NCBI GenBank assembly: GCA_030532905.1
Contig: JAUNKE010000006.1
Coordinates: 1 to 52,050, forward strand
DNA: 52,050 nucleotides
Source of the DNA: Peptostreptococcaceae bacterium
GTDB lineage: Bacteria; Bacillota; Clostridia; Peptostreptococcales; Filifactoraceae
Direction: 5' to 3'
In this document: positions 19,447-28,879 of the stretch, in pieces
How positions within the stretch are numbered: position 1 is the stretch's first letter
How the letters are laid out: every line of letters starts with the position of its first letter
Translations under genes and position numbers: made by a program
Notes under the pieces: model-generated
Database searches by the model: none
The model's input: only the letters and a program-made list of their open reading frames with translations
Told to the model about the DNA's origin: nothing

Positions 19447-19476
19447 AATATCGTTCGTTTTAATCCGAACGATATT
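19447..19476. promoter_or_regulatory. Inverted-repeat operator in the purE leader (PurBox-like)
   Basis: A perfect 11-base inverted repeat (AATATCGTTCG at 19447-19457 with its complement at 19466-19476) surrounds an 8-base spacer. It sits about 15-45 bases after the predicted start of transcription. Each arm contains CGAAC, the core of the PurR box known in Bacillus and Lactococcus (CCGAAC with A/T flanks). One arm has the full CCGAAC. It may be a repressor site, or a hairpin in the mRNA leader. A further CCGAACATT lies at 19643-19651. Confidence 0.55.
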
Positions 19477-19498
19477 TCGCATCATAACCTTTATATAC

Positions 19499-19527
19499 AT
19501 AGTATCATTTTAAGTTCGCATAATCAA
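19499..19527 (-). promoter_or_regulatory. Promoter of the purine operon
   Basis: On the minus strand TTGATT (19522-19527) and TACTAT (19499-19504) are separated by exactly 17 bases. Transcription would begin near 19492, just ahead of the inverted-repeat operator, leaving a leader of about 75 bases. Confidence 0.7.
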
Positions 19528-19592
19528 GAGCAAAAACGAAAATGGTATGCAAAATCTCATCTTCTTTTCGCAATCCGAATTTTATATTCAAA

Positions 19593-19606
19593 TTTTCGCG
19601 CGAAAA
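19593..19606. promoter_or_regulatory. 14-base perfect palindrome upstream of the purine promoter
   Basis: TTTTCGCGCGAAAA lies about 65 bases upstream of the -35 box of the purE promoter, in the otherwise featureless stretch between the pyk terminators and the promoter. It could be a protein-binding site. Nothing else in the sequence supports a role. Confidence 0.25.
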
Positions 19607-19702
19607 TAAGGATTTGAAGCCGCTGTGCAAAATTTGCTTAAGCCGAACATTTTTTCAAAAATCCATTTTGTAAATTCGAATTGTTCTTCACGGTTCGATG
19701 AG

Positions 19703-19740
19703 TAAAAAAAGAGACGGCATTTGAAAATCAATGTCGTCTC
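19703..19740 (-). terminator. Second terminator downstream of pyk
   Basis: On the minus strand GAGACGACATT (19730-19740) pairs with AATGCCGTCTC (19711-19721) with one mismatch, followed by seven T residues (19704-19710). It backs up the terminator at 19776-19809 and protects the purine promoter from read-through. Confidence 0.85.
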
Positions 19741-19775
19741 GATTTATTTTATGCGATTTGCAAATCAAATGCCAC

Positions 19776-19809
19776 AAAAAACCTCCTTACCAAATTTTCG
19801 ATAAGGAGG
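19776..19809 (-). terminator. First terminator of the dnaE-pfkA-pyk operon
   Basis: CCTCCTTA (19802-19809 read on the minus strand) pairs with TAAGGAGG (19782-19789), followed by TTTTTT. It lies 33 bases after the pyk stop codon. The 3' arm contains an anti-ribosome-like GGAGG sequence, which is probably incidental. Confidence 0.85.
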
Positions 19810-19841
19810 CATATTCTTTCTTTTCAAAACTGTTTAACGCA

Positions 19842-21593
19842 TTATACAATGTTGAATTTGCCGCGATATACGGTTCCACGCTGAATATCGAGCGTAATTT
19901 CTTCTCCGGATTGTACTTTGGAGACGATATCTTCCGCCCCGACGATGACCGGAATTCCCAGACTCACCCCGACGATTGCCGCATGACTTGTCAAGCCGCC
20001 TTCTTCAACAACGATGGCTGCTGCTTCTTCGATTTTGTCGATAAAGTCGATATCGGTAAATTTCCCGACAAAGATTTCGCCTTTGACAAATTCATCGGAA
20101 GGATAAAGCATGATTCTTGCGATACCGGTGACATTTTTGTTTCCGATTCCGGTACCATGTGCGATGATATCCGAAACGACATGGACTTTTATCAGGTTGG
20201 TCGTTCCGACCTGTCCCACCGGAACGCCTGCGGTGATAACCACTTTATCGCCGGAGTGAACATAGCCTTTTTTGAGCGAAAGCGAAACGGATTGCTCAAA
20301 CATTTCATCCGTTGACGCCACGCTGGCTCCGATGACGGTTTCGACTCCCCACACGAGTGAAAGCTGTCGTCGAACATGTTCCTGATTGACCGCCGCGATA
20401 ATCGGTGCTTTCGGTCGATAGCTGGACACCGCCTTCGCCGTATAGCCTGAGGTGGTGGATGTGATGATGGCATCCGCTTCGACATCGATTGCCAAAGTAC
20501 AGGTCGCATGACTGATGGCATTGGTAATGGTTACTGCGCGCAAAGATTGACGATTCGCCAAAATCGCTTCGTATTCCAAAGTGCCTTCGATTCGTTTGGC
20601 AATGCGAGCCATGGTTTCAAGCGCGTCGATTGGATATTTGCCCGCTGCGGTTTCGCCCGATAGCATGATGGCATCGGTTCCGTCATAAATCGCATTGGCG
20701 ACATCGGTTACTTCCGCTCGAGTAGGTCTCGGATTTCGCATCATCGAATCGAGCATTTGCGTCGCGGTGATGACCGGCTTGGTTAGGAGATTCGCTTTTT
20801 TAATCAGCTTTTTCTGCACGATTGGAATTTCTTCGGTCGGAATCTCAACGCCCAAATCTCCTCGCGCAACCATGATTCCATCTGAAATTTGAAGAATTTC
20901 GTCGATATTGTCAACGCCCTCCTGATTTTCAATCTTGGCGATGATTTGGATATGAGCGGCATTGTTTTCTTCCAAAATTTCGCGAATCGCCGTTACATCG
21001 GACGCCTTTCGAACGAATGACGCCGCGATAAAGTCGATTTCATTTTGAATTCCGAACAGAATATCGCCGCGGTCTTTTTCGGTAATCGCCGGCAGATTGA
21101 TTTTTACATTCGGCACATTGACGCCCTTGTTGTTTTTGATGATGCCGCCGTTTTCAACTCTCGTAAAAATATCATTGCCCTCGATTTTTTCAACCGTCAG
21201 CTCGATCAGTCCGTCGTCAATCAAGATGCGATTGCCGACTTCAACATCTTTCGCCAAATCTTTGTAGCTGACGGAGCAGAAGTTTTGATTGCCGAGCACT
21301 TCGTCCATCTTGATGACAAAGCTCTGTCCTTCCACCAGCTCCACTTCCGGTTGGTCGAATTTTCCGGTTCGAATTTCCGGCCCCTTGGTGTCGAGCAAAA
21401 TCGCGGTGGATGTTCCCAATTGCTGACGAACTCTCTTGATAGCGTCGATGCGCACCTGATGCTCTTCATGAGTACCATGTGAAAAGTTCAGTCTACACAC
21501 ATCCATTCCTTTTTGTATCAGCTCGCGTAAATTTTCTTCCGATTCGCTTGCCGGTCCGATGGTACAAACTATTTTCGTTTTTTTCAAACTCAT
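19842..21593 (-). CDS. pyk: Pyruvate kinase with extra C-terminal PEP-utiliser domain
   Basis: This 583-residue glycolytic enzyme converts PEP and ADP to pyruvate and ATP. It begins KKTKIVCTIGPASE. Other motifs are RLNFSHG, LLDTKGPEIRTG, IIAKIENQEGVDNIDEIL, MVARGDLGVEIP and the Mg/PEP-binding ATQMLDSM. The last about 110 residues form the extra domain found in Bacillus-type enzymes, with EEGGLTSHAAIVG resembling the phosphohistidine domain of PEP synthase and EI. The gene ends the dnaE-pfkA-pyk operon, 8 bases after pfkA. A single-domain (E. coli-like) enzyme would end near residue 475. Confidence 0.97.
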   Translation of the reverse strand: MSLKKTKIVCTIGPASESEENLRELIQKGMDVCRLNFSHGTHEEHQVRIDAIKRVRQQLGTSTAILLDTKGPEIRTGKFDQPEVELVEGQSFVIKMDEVLGNQNFCSVSYKDLAKDVEVGNRILIDDGLIELTVEKIEGNDIFTRVENGGIIKNNKGVNVPNVKINLPAITEKDRGDILFGIQNEIDFIAASFVRKASDVTAIREILEENNAAHIQIIAKIENQEGVDNIDEILQISDGIMVARGDLGVEIPTEEIPIVQKKLIKKANLLTKPVITATQMLDSMMRNPRPTRAEVTDVANAIYDGTDAIMLSGETAAGKYPIDALETMARIAKRIEGTLEYEAILANRQSLRAVTITNAISHATCTLAIDVEADAIITSTTSGYTAKAVSSYRPKAPIIAAVNQEHVRRQLSLVWGVETVIGASVASTDEMFEQSVSLSLKKGYVHSGDKVVITAGVPVGQVGTTNLIKVHVVSDIIAHGTGIGNKNVTGIARIMLYPSDEFVKGEIFVGKFTDIDFIDKIEEAAAIVVEEGGLTSHAAIVGVSLGIPVIVGAEDIVSKVQSGEEITLDIQRGTVYRGKFNIV

Positions 21594-21601
21594 ATTTCCT
21601 C

Positions 21602-22561
21602 CTATATCGAAAGCACTTTGGACAAATCGTGCATCTTGGTGTCAAATCGTCGCGGGATGTCCAATGCTTCGATAATATCTAAATCTATAATCTTATTATT
21701 TTTAATGCCGACCACTCGATTCTTTTTTCCTTGGAGCAGGCATTCCACAGCCGCCGCGCCGAGTTTGCTGGCAAGCACGCGGTCATATCCGGTTGGACTT
21801 CCACCGCGCTGAATATGCCCCAAAATCGTCGTTCGACTTTCCATTCCCGTAAGTTCCGAAATTTGTCGTGCAATCTGCTCCGCCGATGCCGCTCCTTCCG
21901 CCACGACGATAATGCTCTGCGTTTTGCCGCGCTCGGAGCTCTCGAGCAATTTGTTGCTGATTTCTTTGATGTCATACGGAATCTCCGGCACCAATATCGC
22001 CTCCGCACCGCCGCCCATGCCGGCATACAGTGCGATGTCGCCGCAGTTGCGTCCCATCACTTCCACAATACTCACACGCTCATGCGATGAAGAAGTGTCC
22101 CGCAATTTGCCGATTGCATCCAGCGCGGTGTTGACCGCCGTATCAAATCCAATCGTGTAATCCGTATAGGAAAGGTCATTGTCTATGGTTCCGGGAATCC
22201 CGATTGACGGCATTCCGCGCAGACTCATCTCTCTTGCCCCGCGAAAACTTCCATCCCCACCGATAACGATGAGACCGTCGATTTGATTTTCAGAAAGAAC
22301 TTCGAGCGCTTTGTCCTTTCCGCTTTCTTCCAAAAATTCCAAAGCGCGTGCGGATTTCAAAATCGTTCCGCCGCGATGAATGATGTCGCCGACGGAAGAT
22401 ACATTCATCGGAATCAAATCCCCATTCATCAATCCCTTGTATCCGCGAATGACGCCGAACACTTCAATCTGATTGTAGATGGAATATCGCACGACCGCCC
22501 TTATCGCCGCATTCATTCCCGGAGCATCGCCTCCGCTTGTTAAAACTGCCAGTCTTCTCAT
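21602..22561 (-). CDS. pfkA: ATP-dependent 6-phosphofructokinase
   Basis: This 319-residue enzyme is the main control point of glycolysis. It begins [20 protein letters not shown], followed by [19 protein letters not shown] (ATP-binding), IPGTIDNDL and [13 protein letters not shown] (catalytic Asp). [15 protein letters not shown] and [14 protein letters not shown] are typical of the bacterial allosteric PfkA. The GGD residue pattern indicates ATP rather than pyrophosphate use. It lies between dnaE and pyk, as in Bacillus and many Clostridia. Confidence 0.97.
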   Translation of the reverse strand: MRRLAVLTSGGDAPGMNAAIRAVVRYSIYNQIEVFGVIRGYKGLMNGDLIPMNVSSVGDIIHRGGTILKSARALEFLEESGKDKALEVLSENQIDGLIVIGGDGSFRGAREMSLRGMPSIGIPGTIDNDLSYTDYTIGFDTAVNTALDAIGKLRDTSSSHERVSIVEVMGRNCGDIALYAGMGGGAEAILVPEIPYDIKEISNKLLESSERGKTQSIIVVAEGAASAEQIARQISELTGMESRTTILGHIQRGGSPTGYDRVLASKLGAAAVECLLQGKKNRVVGIKNNKIIDLDIIEALDIPRRFDTKMHDLSKVLSI

Positions 22562-22572
22562 CCAACCTCCAT

Positions 22573-25500
22573 TTATTTCACTACTACATTTTCTTTTCCG
22601 AGCAGATTTTCAAAATGAGTCAATACCTGCTCGTCGATTTTGACGAATTGGAATCGCTCCGATTGAAAGCTCTTTTTTCTTTGTGCATCATAAAAAACGA
22701 CTTTGGATGTTCCCGGATTTTCCATAATGAGTTTTTCCGCCTTCGGAACCGCTTCGTTTTTGATGCTTTCCACTTTTATATATAGGGTTTTTGCATCTTC
22801 CAATTCGTTGAAATTGATAATTTCCGATGCAATAATTTTGATTTTGTCATCCTCTTTGATTTGCATTCTGCCTTTGACAAAAATGACATCTTCTTTGTCG
22901 AGCTTCGCCATCGTCTTTTTGAGTACGGCGGGAAAAACGATGACTTCGATATCGCCGTATTCATCCTCCAGAGTCAAAAAAACCATCATATCGTTGTTTC
23001 TCGTAGTTTTATACGATTTTGACGAAATCAATCCGCCGAAGCTGATGCTTTTGTTGTCTTCATGCTGATAATGCGCATAATCCTCTTCCATCTCGCGAAA
23101 CATCATCGTATTGTGCGACGCGAATTTGGACAGCTTCGCTGAAAATTCGGCGAGCGGATGACCGCTGACATACATGCCGAGCACTTCTTTTTCCATATTG
23201 AGCTTGATATTCATTGCGAAATCTTCGAAATCGGTCATCGCAATCGTCTCGTCGGATTCCATTTGCGCATTGTCAAAGAGAGAGACCTGACCCTCAATAT
23301 TGTTGCGACGCTCGGAGCTCATGCTGTCCCAAATTTTTTCCATATTGCCCATCAGGGTTGCGCGATTGACGCCGAGCGAATCGAAAGCTCCCGCTCGTAT
23401 CATGCTTTCCAACAATCTTTTGTTGATGTCCTTGTCACGCATTCGCTTGATAAAATTTTGCAAGGAAGTGAATTCGCCGAAGCGCTCACGATTGGTAATG
23501 ATATTTTGAACCGCGCCCTCGCCGACATTTTTGATGGCGGAAAGTGCAAAACGGATATTATCGCCTTCCACCGAAAAGCGTTTGAAACTCTTATTTACAT
23601 CGGGCGGCAACACTTTGATTCCCAAATCATTACATTCCTTGATATATTGAACGACCTTGTCGGTATTTCCCATCACGCTCGTCATCAGCGCACACATAAA
23701 TTCTTGCGGATAGTAGGTTTTGAGATATTGCGTTTGATATGCAAGCACCGCATAGCCCGCCGCATGCGATTTGTTGAAGGCGTATTTTGCAAAGTCAATC
23801 ATCTCGTCGTAGATTTTGTTCGCAATCGCCGGCTCAATACCACGCATCTCACAGCCGTCGATTTCGACATTGCCGAACTCATCTTTTTTCCCATAGACGA
23901 AATACTGTCTCTCCTCCTCCATGACCGCCATCTTTTTCTTGCTCATCGCCTTACGAACCAAGTCGGCACGAGCCAAGGAATAGCCTGCCAAATCCCGCAC
24001 GACCTGCATGACCTGCTCCTGATAGACCAAGATACCGTTGGTAACTTCCAAAATCGGTCGCAATTTCTCATGCAAAAAGCTGATTTCACTCTTTTGATTC
24101 TTATTGCGCACATAGGTCGGAATCGAATCCATCGGTCCCGGACGGTAGAGCGAAATCCCCGCAATGATATCTTCAAACACTTCGGGTTTGAGCTCCTTCA
24201 TAAAGCTTCTCATCCCCGAGCTCTCCAGCTGAAACACGCCGAGTGTATTGCCCTGCGACATATTTTCATAGACCTTCGCATCGTCAAAAGTAATCGATGA
24301 CAAGTCGATTTTTTCGTTGCGATTCGATTCGACATTTTTTACCGTATCCTGAATAACGGTCAGCGTTCGAAGTCCCAAGAAATCCATCTTGAGCAAGCCC
24401 AATTCTTCCAAAGTACCCATCGGGAATTGCGTCGTGACGGAATTTTGGTGCATATACAGCGGCACATAGCTGCTGACGGTGTCTTTTGAAATTACAACGC
24501 CCGCCGCATGAGTCGAAGCGTGACGTGGCAAACCTTCCACATCGCGAGAAATGTCAATCAGTTCTTTGACGGTCGGATTGTTCTCGTATTCTTCGCGCAA
24601 CTTGGCATTGATTTCGAGCGCCTTGTCAATCGTCATCCCGATTGCAAAAGGAATCTCTTTGGCTATCTTATCCACTTCCTGATAGCTGATGTCGAGCACG
24701 CGTCCCACATCGCGAATCGCCGCACGCGCTCCCAAGGTTCCGAAAGTGATAATCTGCGCCACATGATCCTCGCCGTATTTATGTTTAACATAGTCGATGA
24801 CGAGTTCTCTTTTTTCATAGCAAAAGTCGATATCGACATCGGGCATCGAAATCCGCTCCGGATTTAAGAATCGCTCGAACAGCAGCGAATATTTGAGCGG
24901 ATCCACATCGGTTATCTCAAGTGTATAAGCGACGAGCGAGCCCGCAGCCGAACCTCGACCCGGTCCTACCATAATATCGTTCTTTTTCGCGAAAAAGATA
25001 AAGTCCCACACGATCAAAAAGTAATCCGCATAGCCCATCTTGTCGATGACATCCAGCTCGTAATCCAAACGATCCAGCGCTTCCTGCGATGGATTTTCAT
25101 ATCTTTTGTGAAGTCCCTCGAAACACAATCGACGAAGCATCTCATTGGAGCTCTCGTTCTCATTCTCTATAACAAATTTCGGCAAATGAATTGTGTCAAA
25201 ATCGAATTCGACATTGCAGCGCTCCGCAATCAGAGCGGTATTCTCAATCGCGCCGTCGAATCCTTTGAACAAATCCATCATCTCTTCCGGCGATTTGAGA
25301 TAGAATTCCTCGGTCAAAAATTCCATACGATGCTCATCTTTGAGCGTTTTCCCCGTTTGGATGCACATTAAAATCTCATGTGTCTTGTTGTCCTCTTTGT
25401 TCGTGTAGTGCACATCATTGGTTGCAACGAGCGGGATGCCCGTCTCTTTGGACATCTTCTGCAAAAAGAGATTCACCTTCGCCTGCTCTTTGATGTCGTG

Positions 25501-26031
25501 ATCTTGGAGCTCCAGGAAAAAATTTCCTTCTCCAAAAACCGAATGGAGTCGCATCGCCACCTGTTTCGCCGATTCGTAATCGCCGTCGAGCAAGCGCTGC
25601 TGCACTTCGCCCGCCAAACAAGCGGACAGCGCGATAATGCCTTCGCTGTATTTTTCAAGCGCCTCGTAATCGACCCGCGGCTTATAATAGTAGCCCTCGG
25701 TAAAGCCGATGGAGACGAGGTTGATTAAATTTTGGTATCCAATTTGATTTTCGGCAAGCAAAACCAGATGATAAGAACGCTTGTCGATATTTTCTTTGTC
25801 AAAGCGGCTGCGTTGCGCCACATAGACCTCGCATCCGATAATCGGTTTGATGCCATGTTTCTTCGCAGCTTTATAAAAATCTATAACACCGAACATCACG
25901 CCATGGTCGGTAATCGCTACCGAGTCCATGCCCAGCTCCTTGCATCGCGTCATCAATCGCTCGATTTTTGTAAAGCCGTCCAGCAGGGAATATTGCGTGT
26001 GCAGATGTAGATGTGTAAATTTATTTTCCAT
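22573..26031 (-). CDS. dnaE: DNA polymerase III alpha subunit
   Basis: This 1152-residue C-family replicative polymerase starts with a PHP domain ([15 protein letters not shown], about 1-270). The palm carries the catalytic acids in [10 protein letters not shown] and [11 protein letters not shown] (about 370-420). Fingers, a helix-hairpin-helix motif, and an OB fold near the C terminus ([15 protein letters not shown]) follow. It is DnaE-type, not PolC. ATG 26031 is preferred because family members begin at this Met. A TTG-led extension of seven codons overlaps the likely transcription start. It heads the operon with pfkA and pyk, a conserved Firmicutes link between replication and glycolysis. 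Confidence 0.96.
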   Translation of the reverse strand: MENKFTHLHLHTQYSLLDGFTKIERLMTRCKELGMDSVAITDHGVMFGVIDFYKAAKKHGIKPIIGCEVYVAQRSRFDKENIDKRSYHLVLLAENQIGYQNLINLVSIGFTEGYYYKPRVDYEALEKYSEGIIALSACLAGEVQQRLLDGDYESAKQVAMRLHSVFGEGNFFLELQDHDIKEQAKVNLFLQKMSKETGIPLVATNDVHYTNKEDNKTHEILMCIQTGKTLKDEHRMEFLTEEFYLKSPEEMMDLFKGFDGAIENTALIAERCNVEFDFDTIHLPKFVIENENESSNEMLRRLCFEGLHKRYENPSQEALDRLDYELDVIDKMGYADYFLIVWDFIFFAKKNDIMVGPGRGSAAGSLVAYTLEITDVDPLKYSLLFERFLNPERISMPDVDIDFCYEKRELVIDYVKHKYGEDHVAQIITFGTLGARAAIRDVGRVLDISYQEVDKIAKEIPFAIGMTIDKALEINAKLREEYENNPTVKELIDISRDVEGLPRHASTHAAGVVISKDTVSSYVPLYMHQNSVTTQFPMGTLEELGLLKMDFLGLRTLTVIQDTVKNVESNRNEKIDLSSITFDDAKVYENMSQGNTLGVFQLESSGMRSFMKELKPEVFEDIIAGISLYRPGPMDSIPTYVRNKNQKSEISFLHEKLRPILEVTNGILVYQEQVMQVVRDLAGYSLARADLVRKAMSKKKMAVMEEERQYFVYGKKDEFGNVEIDGCEMRGIEPAIANKIYDEMIDFAKYAFNKSHAAGYAVLAYQTQYLKTYYPQEFMCALMTSVMGNTDKVVQYIKECNDLGIKVLPPDVNKSFKRFSVEGDNIRFALSAIKNVGEGAVQNIITNRERFGEFTSLQNFIKRMRDKDINKRLLESMIRAGAFDSLGVNRATLMGNMEKIWDSMSSERRNNIEGQVSLFDNAQMESDETIAMTDFEDFAMNIKLNMEKEVLGMYVSGHPLAEFSAKLSKFASHNTMMFREMEEDYAHYQHEDNKSISFGGLISSKSYKTTRNNDMMVFLTLEDEYGDIEVIVFPAVLKKTMAKLDKEDVIFVKGRMQIKEDDKIKIIASEIINFNELEDAKTLYIKVESIKNEAVPKAEKLIMENPGTSKVVFYDAQRKKSFQSERFQFVKIDEQVLTHFENLLGKENVVVK

Positions 26032-26059
26032 ATTTCCCATCCATTTCTTCAATGGAAAT

Positions 26060-26068
26060 ATTATACCA
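26060..26068 (-). promoter_or_regulatory. Extended -10 promoter of dnaE-pfkA-pyk
   Basis: TGG directly precedes a perfect TATAAT (minus strand, 26060-26065). No good -35 box is seen, which is common with extended -10 promoters. Transcription would start near 26053, giving a short leader of about 20 bases before ATG 26031. Confidence 0.6.
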
Positions 26069-26102
26069 CAAATCTATAGGAATGTATCGGAATCAGTGCA
26101 TC

Positions 26103-26173
26103 AAAAAAGGAGCAAAGCCGAATCCTGAAAGTCGGATTAAAAATCCAACGATGGAGAATGGCTACATTGCTCC
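26103..26173 (-). terminator. Structured terminator element between tmcAL and dnaE
   Basis: On the minus strand GGAGCAA (26167-26173) and TTGCTCC (26109-26115) close a stem of about 65 nt. A second pairing lies inside (AGCC 26160-26163 with GGCT 26116-26119), as does a small AATCC/GGATT helix. A T6 tract follows. The multi-stem form is unusual for a simple terminator and may be a small stable RNA. It is the last feature before the dnaE promoter. Confidence 0.6.
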
Positions 26174-26177
26174 TGTT

Positions 26178-26347
26178 TTATACCAAAACCCATTAGAAAA
26201 ATAGTCGAACAATTTGTATTGAAAACTGTTCATTGCTTCTCACATTGCAGAAAACGATGGCAGTAGGTTACGAATATACAACCCTACGGTCGCTCTCTAA
26301 CTCGTCAAGCCGCGCATTTGATCTGCCAAAGATTTTCATCACTTTGC
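26178..26347. repeat. Intergenic dispersed repeat, copy A
   Basis: This stretch of about 170 bases is clearly related to 40092-40270. Shared blocks in order are a TTATAC start, ATTAGAAA, ACAATTTGTATT, TTGCTTC, GGTCGC, CTCGTCA and AAAGATTTTCATC followed by CTTTGCT. The blocks keep order and orientation with small indels. The most conserved segment is the last 80 bases. It holds no complete gene with a ribosome binding site. It could be a decayed mobile element or a noncoding repeat family. Confidence 0.75.
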
Positions 26348-26389
26348 TCTTTACTTCAAACGGAGGGATTTCGAGTTTGCGTTATTGCA

Positions 26390-27787
26390 TCACTCAATAT
26401 TTTCTTCATCCGAAATATATACCGGCGATGTCATTTTGTCCGTATAGACCCGTTTGCCGTAATGTTTGTATTCGTACTTCATGTAAAAGAGCTCGCCGAC
26501 GATTTCGTCATATTTTTGCAACACTTGATGCAACGGATTTTTCGGTTTGAAATCGGCAAGCTTGTTGATGAGCTCGATTTGGAAAGAACATTCCTTTATC
26601 ATTTTTCTGCCGACATCATTGAATGCCAAAATCCGAGCGTATGGAATCTCGTCACTTTCTTTGACGATTTGCATATCTTCTTTTTTCAAACCGACCAATA
26701 TATTCATCAGCATACGGCGCGCTCTGGTGTAGGTATAGCGTTTGGATTTGATTTCCATCGCCAAGTCGTGCACATTGTTCGTTTCAAAAATCTTGGTTTT
26801 GAGCAAATTATCGATTCCTTCGCTGATTTCAAAATAACAATCCAGCTCATCCTTTTGACGAATGATGATGCTCGAAAGCTCGCTGAAATAGTCTTCTATG
26901 CTCGCCAATGTATTTTTATCCCGCTGCTCCAGCAGATAAGCCGCCATCGTTCCGGTCGTCGCGGACTTGATTTGCTCCTCCATGCTTATGCTTTTGTCGG
27001 CATCTTCTTCGGATTGCTGAACGGAATTTGCATTTCTTCCTATTATATAGCCGAGATTGTCATCCATGATTTTTTTTATTTTTTGCTCCGAGACTTCCAT
27101 TGATGAATACTGCGTCATTTCTTCGCGCTGTGGACGATATTTGTGCATCAAGCGCTCACGAATAGCGGTCGCGCTCGGCACTTCGATTTCAAGTCTCGGG
27201 TCGTAGTACGCTCCGCCGATACGCTGAACGGAAATCGGCTCAATGCCGCTTTGCAGTCGGAAGAGCGATTTGATATATTCAATCGCCAAAATGTCGTTGG
27301 GATTGTTCATTATCGAATAGTTGGCTTCATTCGGATAAATTTTTTCAAGCGCGCTCTGTCTGGCAGCCGGAAAGCTGATCCCTTTTTTCATCTGCTCCTT
27401 GATTTCCGCTTGCAATGCGGGACTTTCTTCGTACAGCAGATTCGCAATGCGCCATTGGCTGTCGGCATTGTTGGTTTCGGAGCCGAAGCAGAGATAGTCC
27501 ACGAGCCCCAGACTGTGCAAAATTTTACTTCCTCCGTAAGCGAAAAATTCGGCACTTTGCGAAGAATAGCAAAAAGGCAGTTCCAACACAAGATCGGCGC
27601 CCGCTCGAATCGCTTCTCTTGCGCGCGCAAATTTATCGACGATGGCAAAATCGCCGCGCTGAACGCTGTTTCCGCTCATGACGACAACAACGCGCTCGGC
27701 ATCGGTTACGACTCGCGCCTCATCAATCAGATACTTATGACCCAAATGAAATGGATTGTACTCTGCAATAATTCCGATTGTTTTCAT
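26390..27787 (-). CDS. tmcAL: tRNA(Met) cytidine acetate ligase
   Basis: This 465-residue enzyme activates acetate with ATP and forms N4-acetylcytidine at the wobble base of elongator tRNA-Met. It is formerly YlbM. The nucleotidyltransferase fold begins MKTIGIIAEYNPFHLGH with the HxGH motif. VVMSGNSVQRGDFA, KFARAREAIRAGADLVLELPF and ATAIRER follow as in the family. ATG 27787 follows GGAGGAGG. It is somewhat longer than the Bacillus enzyme, with the extra length in the C-terminal RNA-binding half. It is monocistronic, with terminators on both sides. Confidence 0.94.
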   Translation of the reverse strand: MKTIGIIAEYNPFHLGHKYLIDEARVVTDAERVVVVMSGNSVQRGDFAIVDKFARAREAIRAGADLVLELPFCYSSQSAEFFAYGGSKILHSLGLVDYLCFGSETNNADSQWRIANLLYEESPALQAEIKEQMKKGISFPAARQSALEKIYPNEANYSIMNNPNDILAIEYIKSLFRLQSGIEPISVQRIGGAYYDPRLEIEVPSATAIRERLMHKYRPQREEMTQYSSMEVSEQKIKKIMDDNLGYIIGRNANSVQQSEEDADKSISMEEQIKSATTGTMAAYLLEQRDKNTLASIEDYFSELSSIIIRQKDELDCYFEISEGIDNLLKTKIFETNNVHDLAMEIKSKRYTYTRARRMLMNILVGLKKEDMQIVKESDEIPYARILAFNDVGRKMIKECSFQIELINKLADFKPKNPLHQVLQKYDEIVGELFYMKYEYKHYGKRVYTDKMTSPVYISDEENIE

Positions 27788-27877
27788 GATTTTCCTCCTC
27801 CAACATTCCTTTGAAACTTTGCCCAACAGCTTCTCCGTTTATGCGCACCCCCGCTGTCATCTTGCTGTGTATGTAAA

Positions 27878-27898
27878 CAAAAAGGAGCATACGCCCCC
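27878..27898 (-). terminator. Probable terminator of the recG-coaD operon
   Basis: On the minus strand GGGGC (27893-27897), loop GTAT, and GCTCC (27884-27888) form a short GC-rich stem with one G-U pair, followed by TTTTT. It begins a few bases after the stop codon at 27903. The stem is short, so confidence is moderate. Confidence 0.6.
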
Positions 27899-27902
27899 TA
27901 TG

Positions 27903-28394
27903 TTATTCTTCATCTTGTTCTTCGGATTCTTTTTCTTCATCATCGGTTTTGATAACCATCTGATCGAGCTCATCATAATTGAGCATCACTCGTTCCGCAA
28001 TCGAAGTCATGTCTTTTGCAATTTTCTTCATGATATCCTGAGAGTAAAAAATCGCTCCGTTTCGAAGCTCGGTCGCGTCTTCTTCCGCTCGACGAATGAT
28101 ATCTTTCGCTCTTTCGTATGCTTTTTTCGTTATATTGTCCTGTTCGACCATTTGCTCCGCTTCAAGCGTCGCTTTTTCGCGAATTTCTTTCGCATCATCC
28201 TCCGCGTCATAGATGATTCTTTGTCTTTCCTGACTGATCCACTCCGCCTGTTTGAAATCATCGGGCAAACTGATTCGAATATCGGTGATGATTTCAAGCG
28301 CTCTGGTTTTGTCGATGGTGGCTTTGTTGCCAAAAAGACTTTTGGAGCTTTCAATCATTTCTTCCAGCTCGTTTAACATATTTAGCACTTCCAT
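27903..28394 (-). CDS. Coiled-coil protein of unknown function (DivIVA / V-ATPase subunit H-like)
   Basis: This 163-residue soluble protein is largely helical and charged. A long coiled coil (about residues 50-125) has EAEQMVEQDNITKKAYERAK-type heptads. The tail is very acidic, ending KESEEQDEE. Similar proteins follow coaD in several Clostridia and are annotated as DivIVA-like or ATPase subunit H-like. No enzymatic motif is visible. ATG 28394 has GGGGGT just upstream, overlapping the coaD stop. A role in division or envelope organisation is only a guess from shape. Confidence 0.85.
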   Translation of the reverse strand: MEVLNMLNELEEMIESSKSLFGNKATIDKTRALEIITDIRISLPDDFKQAEWISQERQRIIYDAEDDAKEIREKATLEAEQMVEQDNITKKAYERAKDIIRRAEEDATELRNGAIFYSQDIMKKIAKDMTSIAERVMLNYDELDQMVIKTDDEEKESEEQDEE

Positions 28395-28396
28395 AG

Positions 28397-28879
28397 TTAC
28401 CCCCTAAACTTTTCTTTTAATTTTTGTTGGACTGAAACGGGTATGATACCATCGACTTCGCCACCGAATCTTGTAACCTCTTTCACAATGGATGAACTGA
28501 GAAAAGAATATTTGGTGTTTGTCATTAAAAAAACCGTTTCAACATCCTCGTTGAGTGTTCTATTCATTTGTGCAATCTGCATTTCGTATTCATAATCCGA
28601 AATCGCCCGAAGGCCTCTGATGATGACATGAATATCGTTGTCTTCACAATAATTCATCAGGAGTCCTACGAAGCTGTCGACTTTGACATTCGGCAGATGC
28701 TTTACTTCCTCTTTTATCATTTCAACTCGCTCCTGCAGCGAAAACAGTCCCTGCTTGCTCGTATTGACCAAGACCGCCACAGTCACTTCCGCATATAATT
28801 TCGATGCTCTTTCAATAATGTCAAGATGTCCGTTGGTTAAGGGGTCAAAGCTCCCCGGATAAACCGCTTTGTTATTCAT
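28397..28879 (-). CDS. coaD: Phosphopantetheine adenylyltransferase
   Basis: This 160-residue enzyme makes dephospho-CoA from 4'-phosphopantetheine and ATP. It begins NNKAVYPGSFDPLTNGHLDII, containing the nucleotidyltransferase TxGH-type motif, and carries IIRGLRAISDYEYE and YSFLSSSIVKEV, all diagnostic. ATG 28879 with GGAG upstream matches the family start. A Met four codons earlier is possible. The start lies inside the end of rsmD, so translation is coupled. The rsmD-coaD pair is conserved in most bacteria. Confidence 0.97.
   Translation of the reverse strand: MNNKAVYPGSFDPLTNGHLDIIERASKLYAEVTVAVLVNTSKQGLFSLQERVEMIKEEVKHLPNVKVDSFVGLLMNYCEDNDIHVIIRGLRAISDYEYEMQIAQMNRTLNEDVETVFLMTNTKYSFLSSSIVKEVTRFGGEVDGIIPVSVQQKLKEKFRG

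Noticed and set aside
19417..19500. N-terminal extension of purE by 28 residues
   Set aside because: It would be translated from the operator region, almost from the first transcribed base. ATG 19416 has a ribosome binding site and the family start.
26390..27787. Annotation as a pantothenate synthetase or generic nucleotidyltransferase
   Set aside because: The HxGH motif alone is shared, but the following motifs and length match TmcAL (YlbM).
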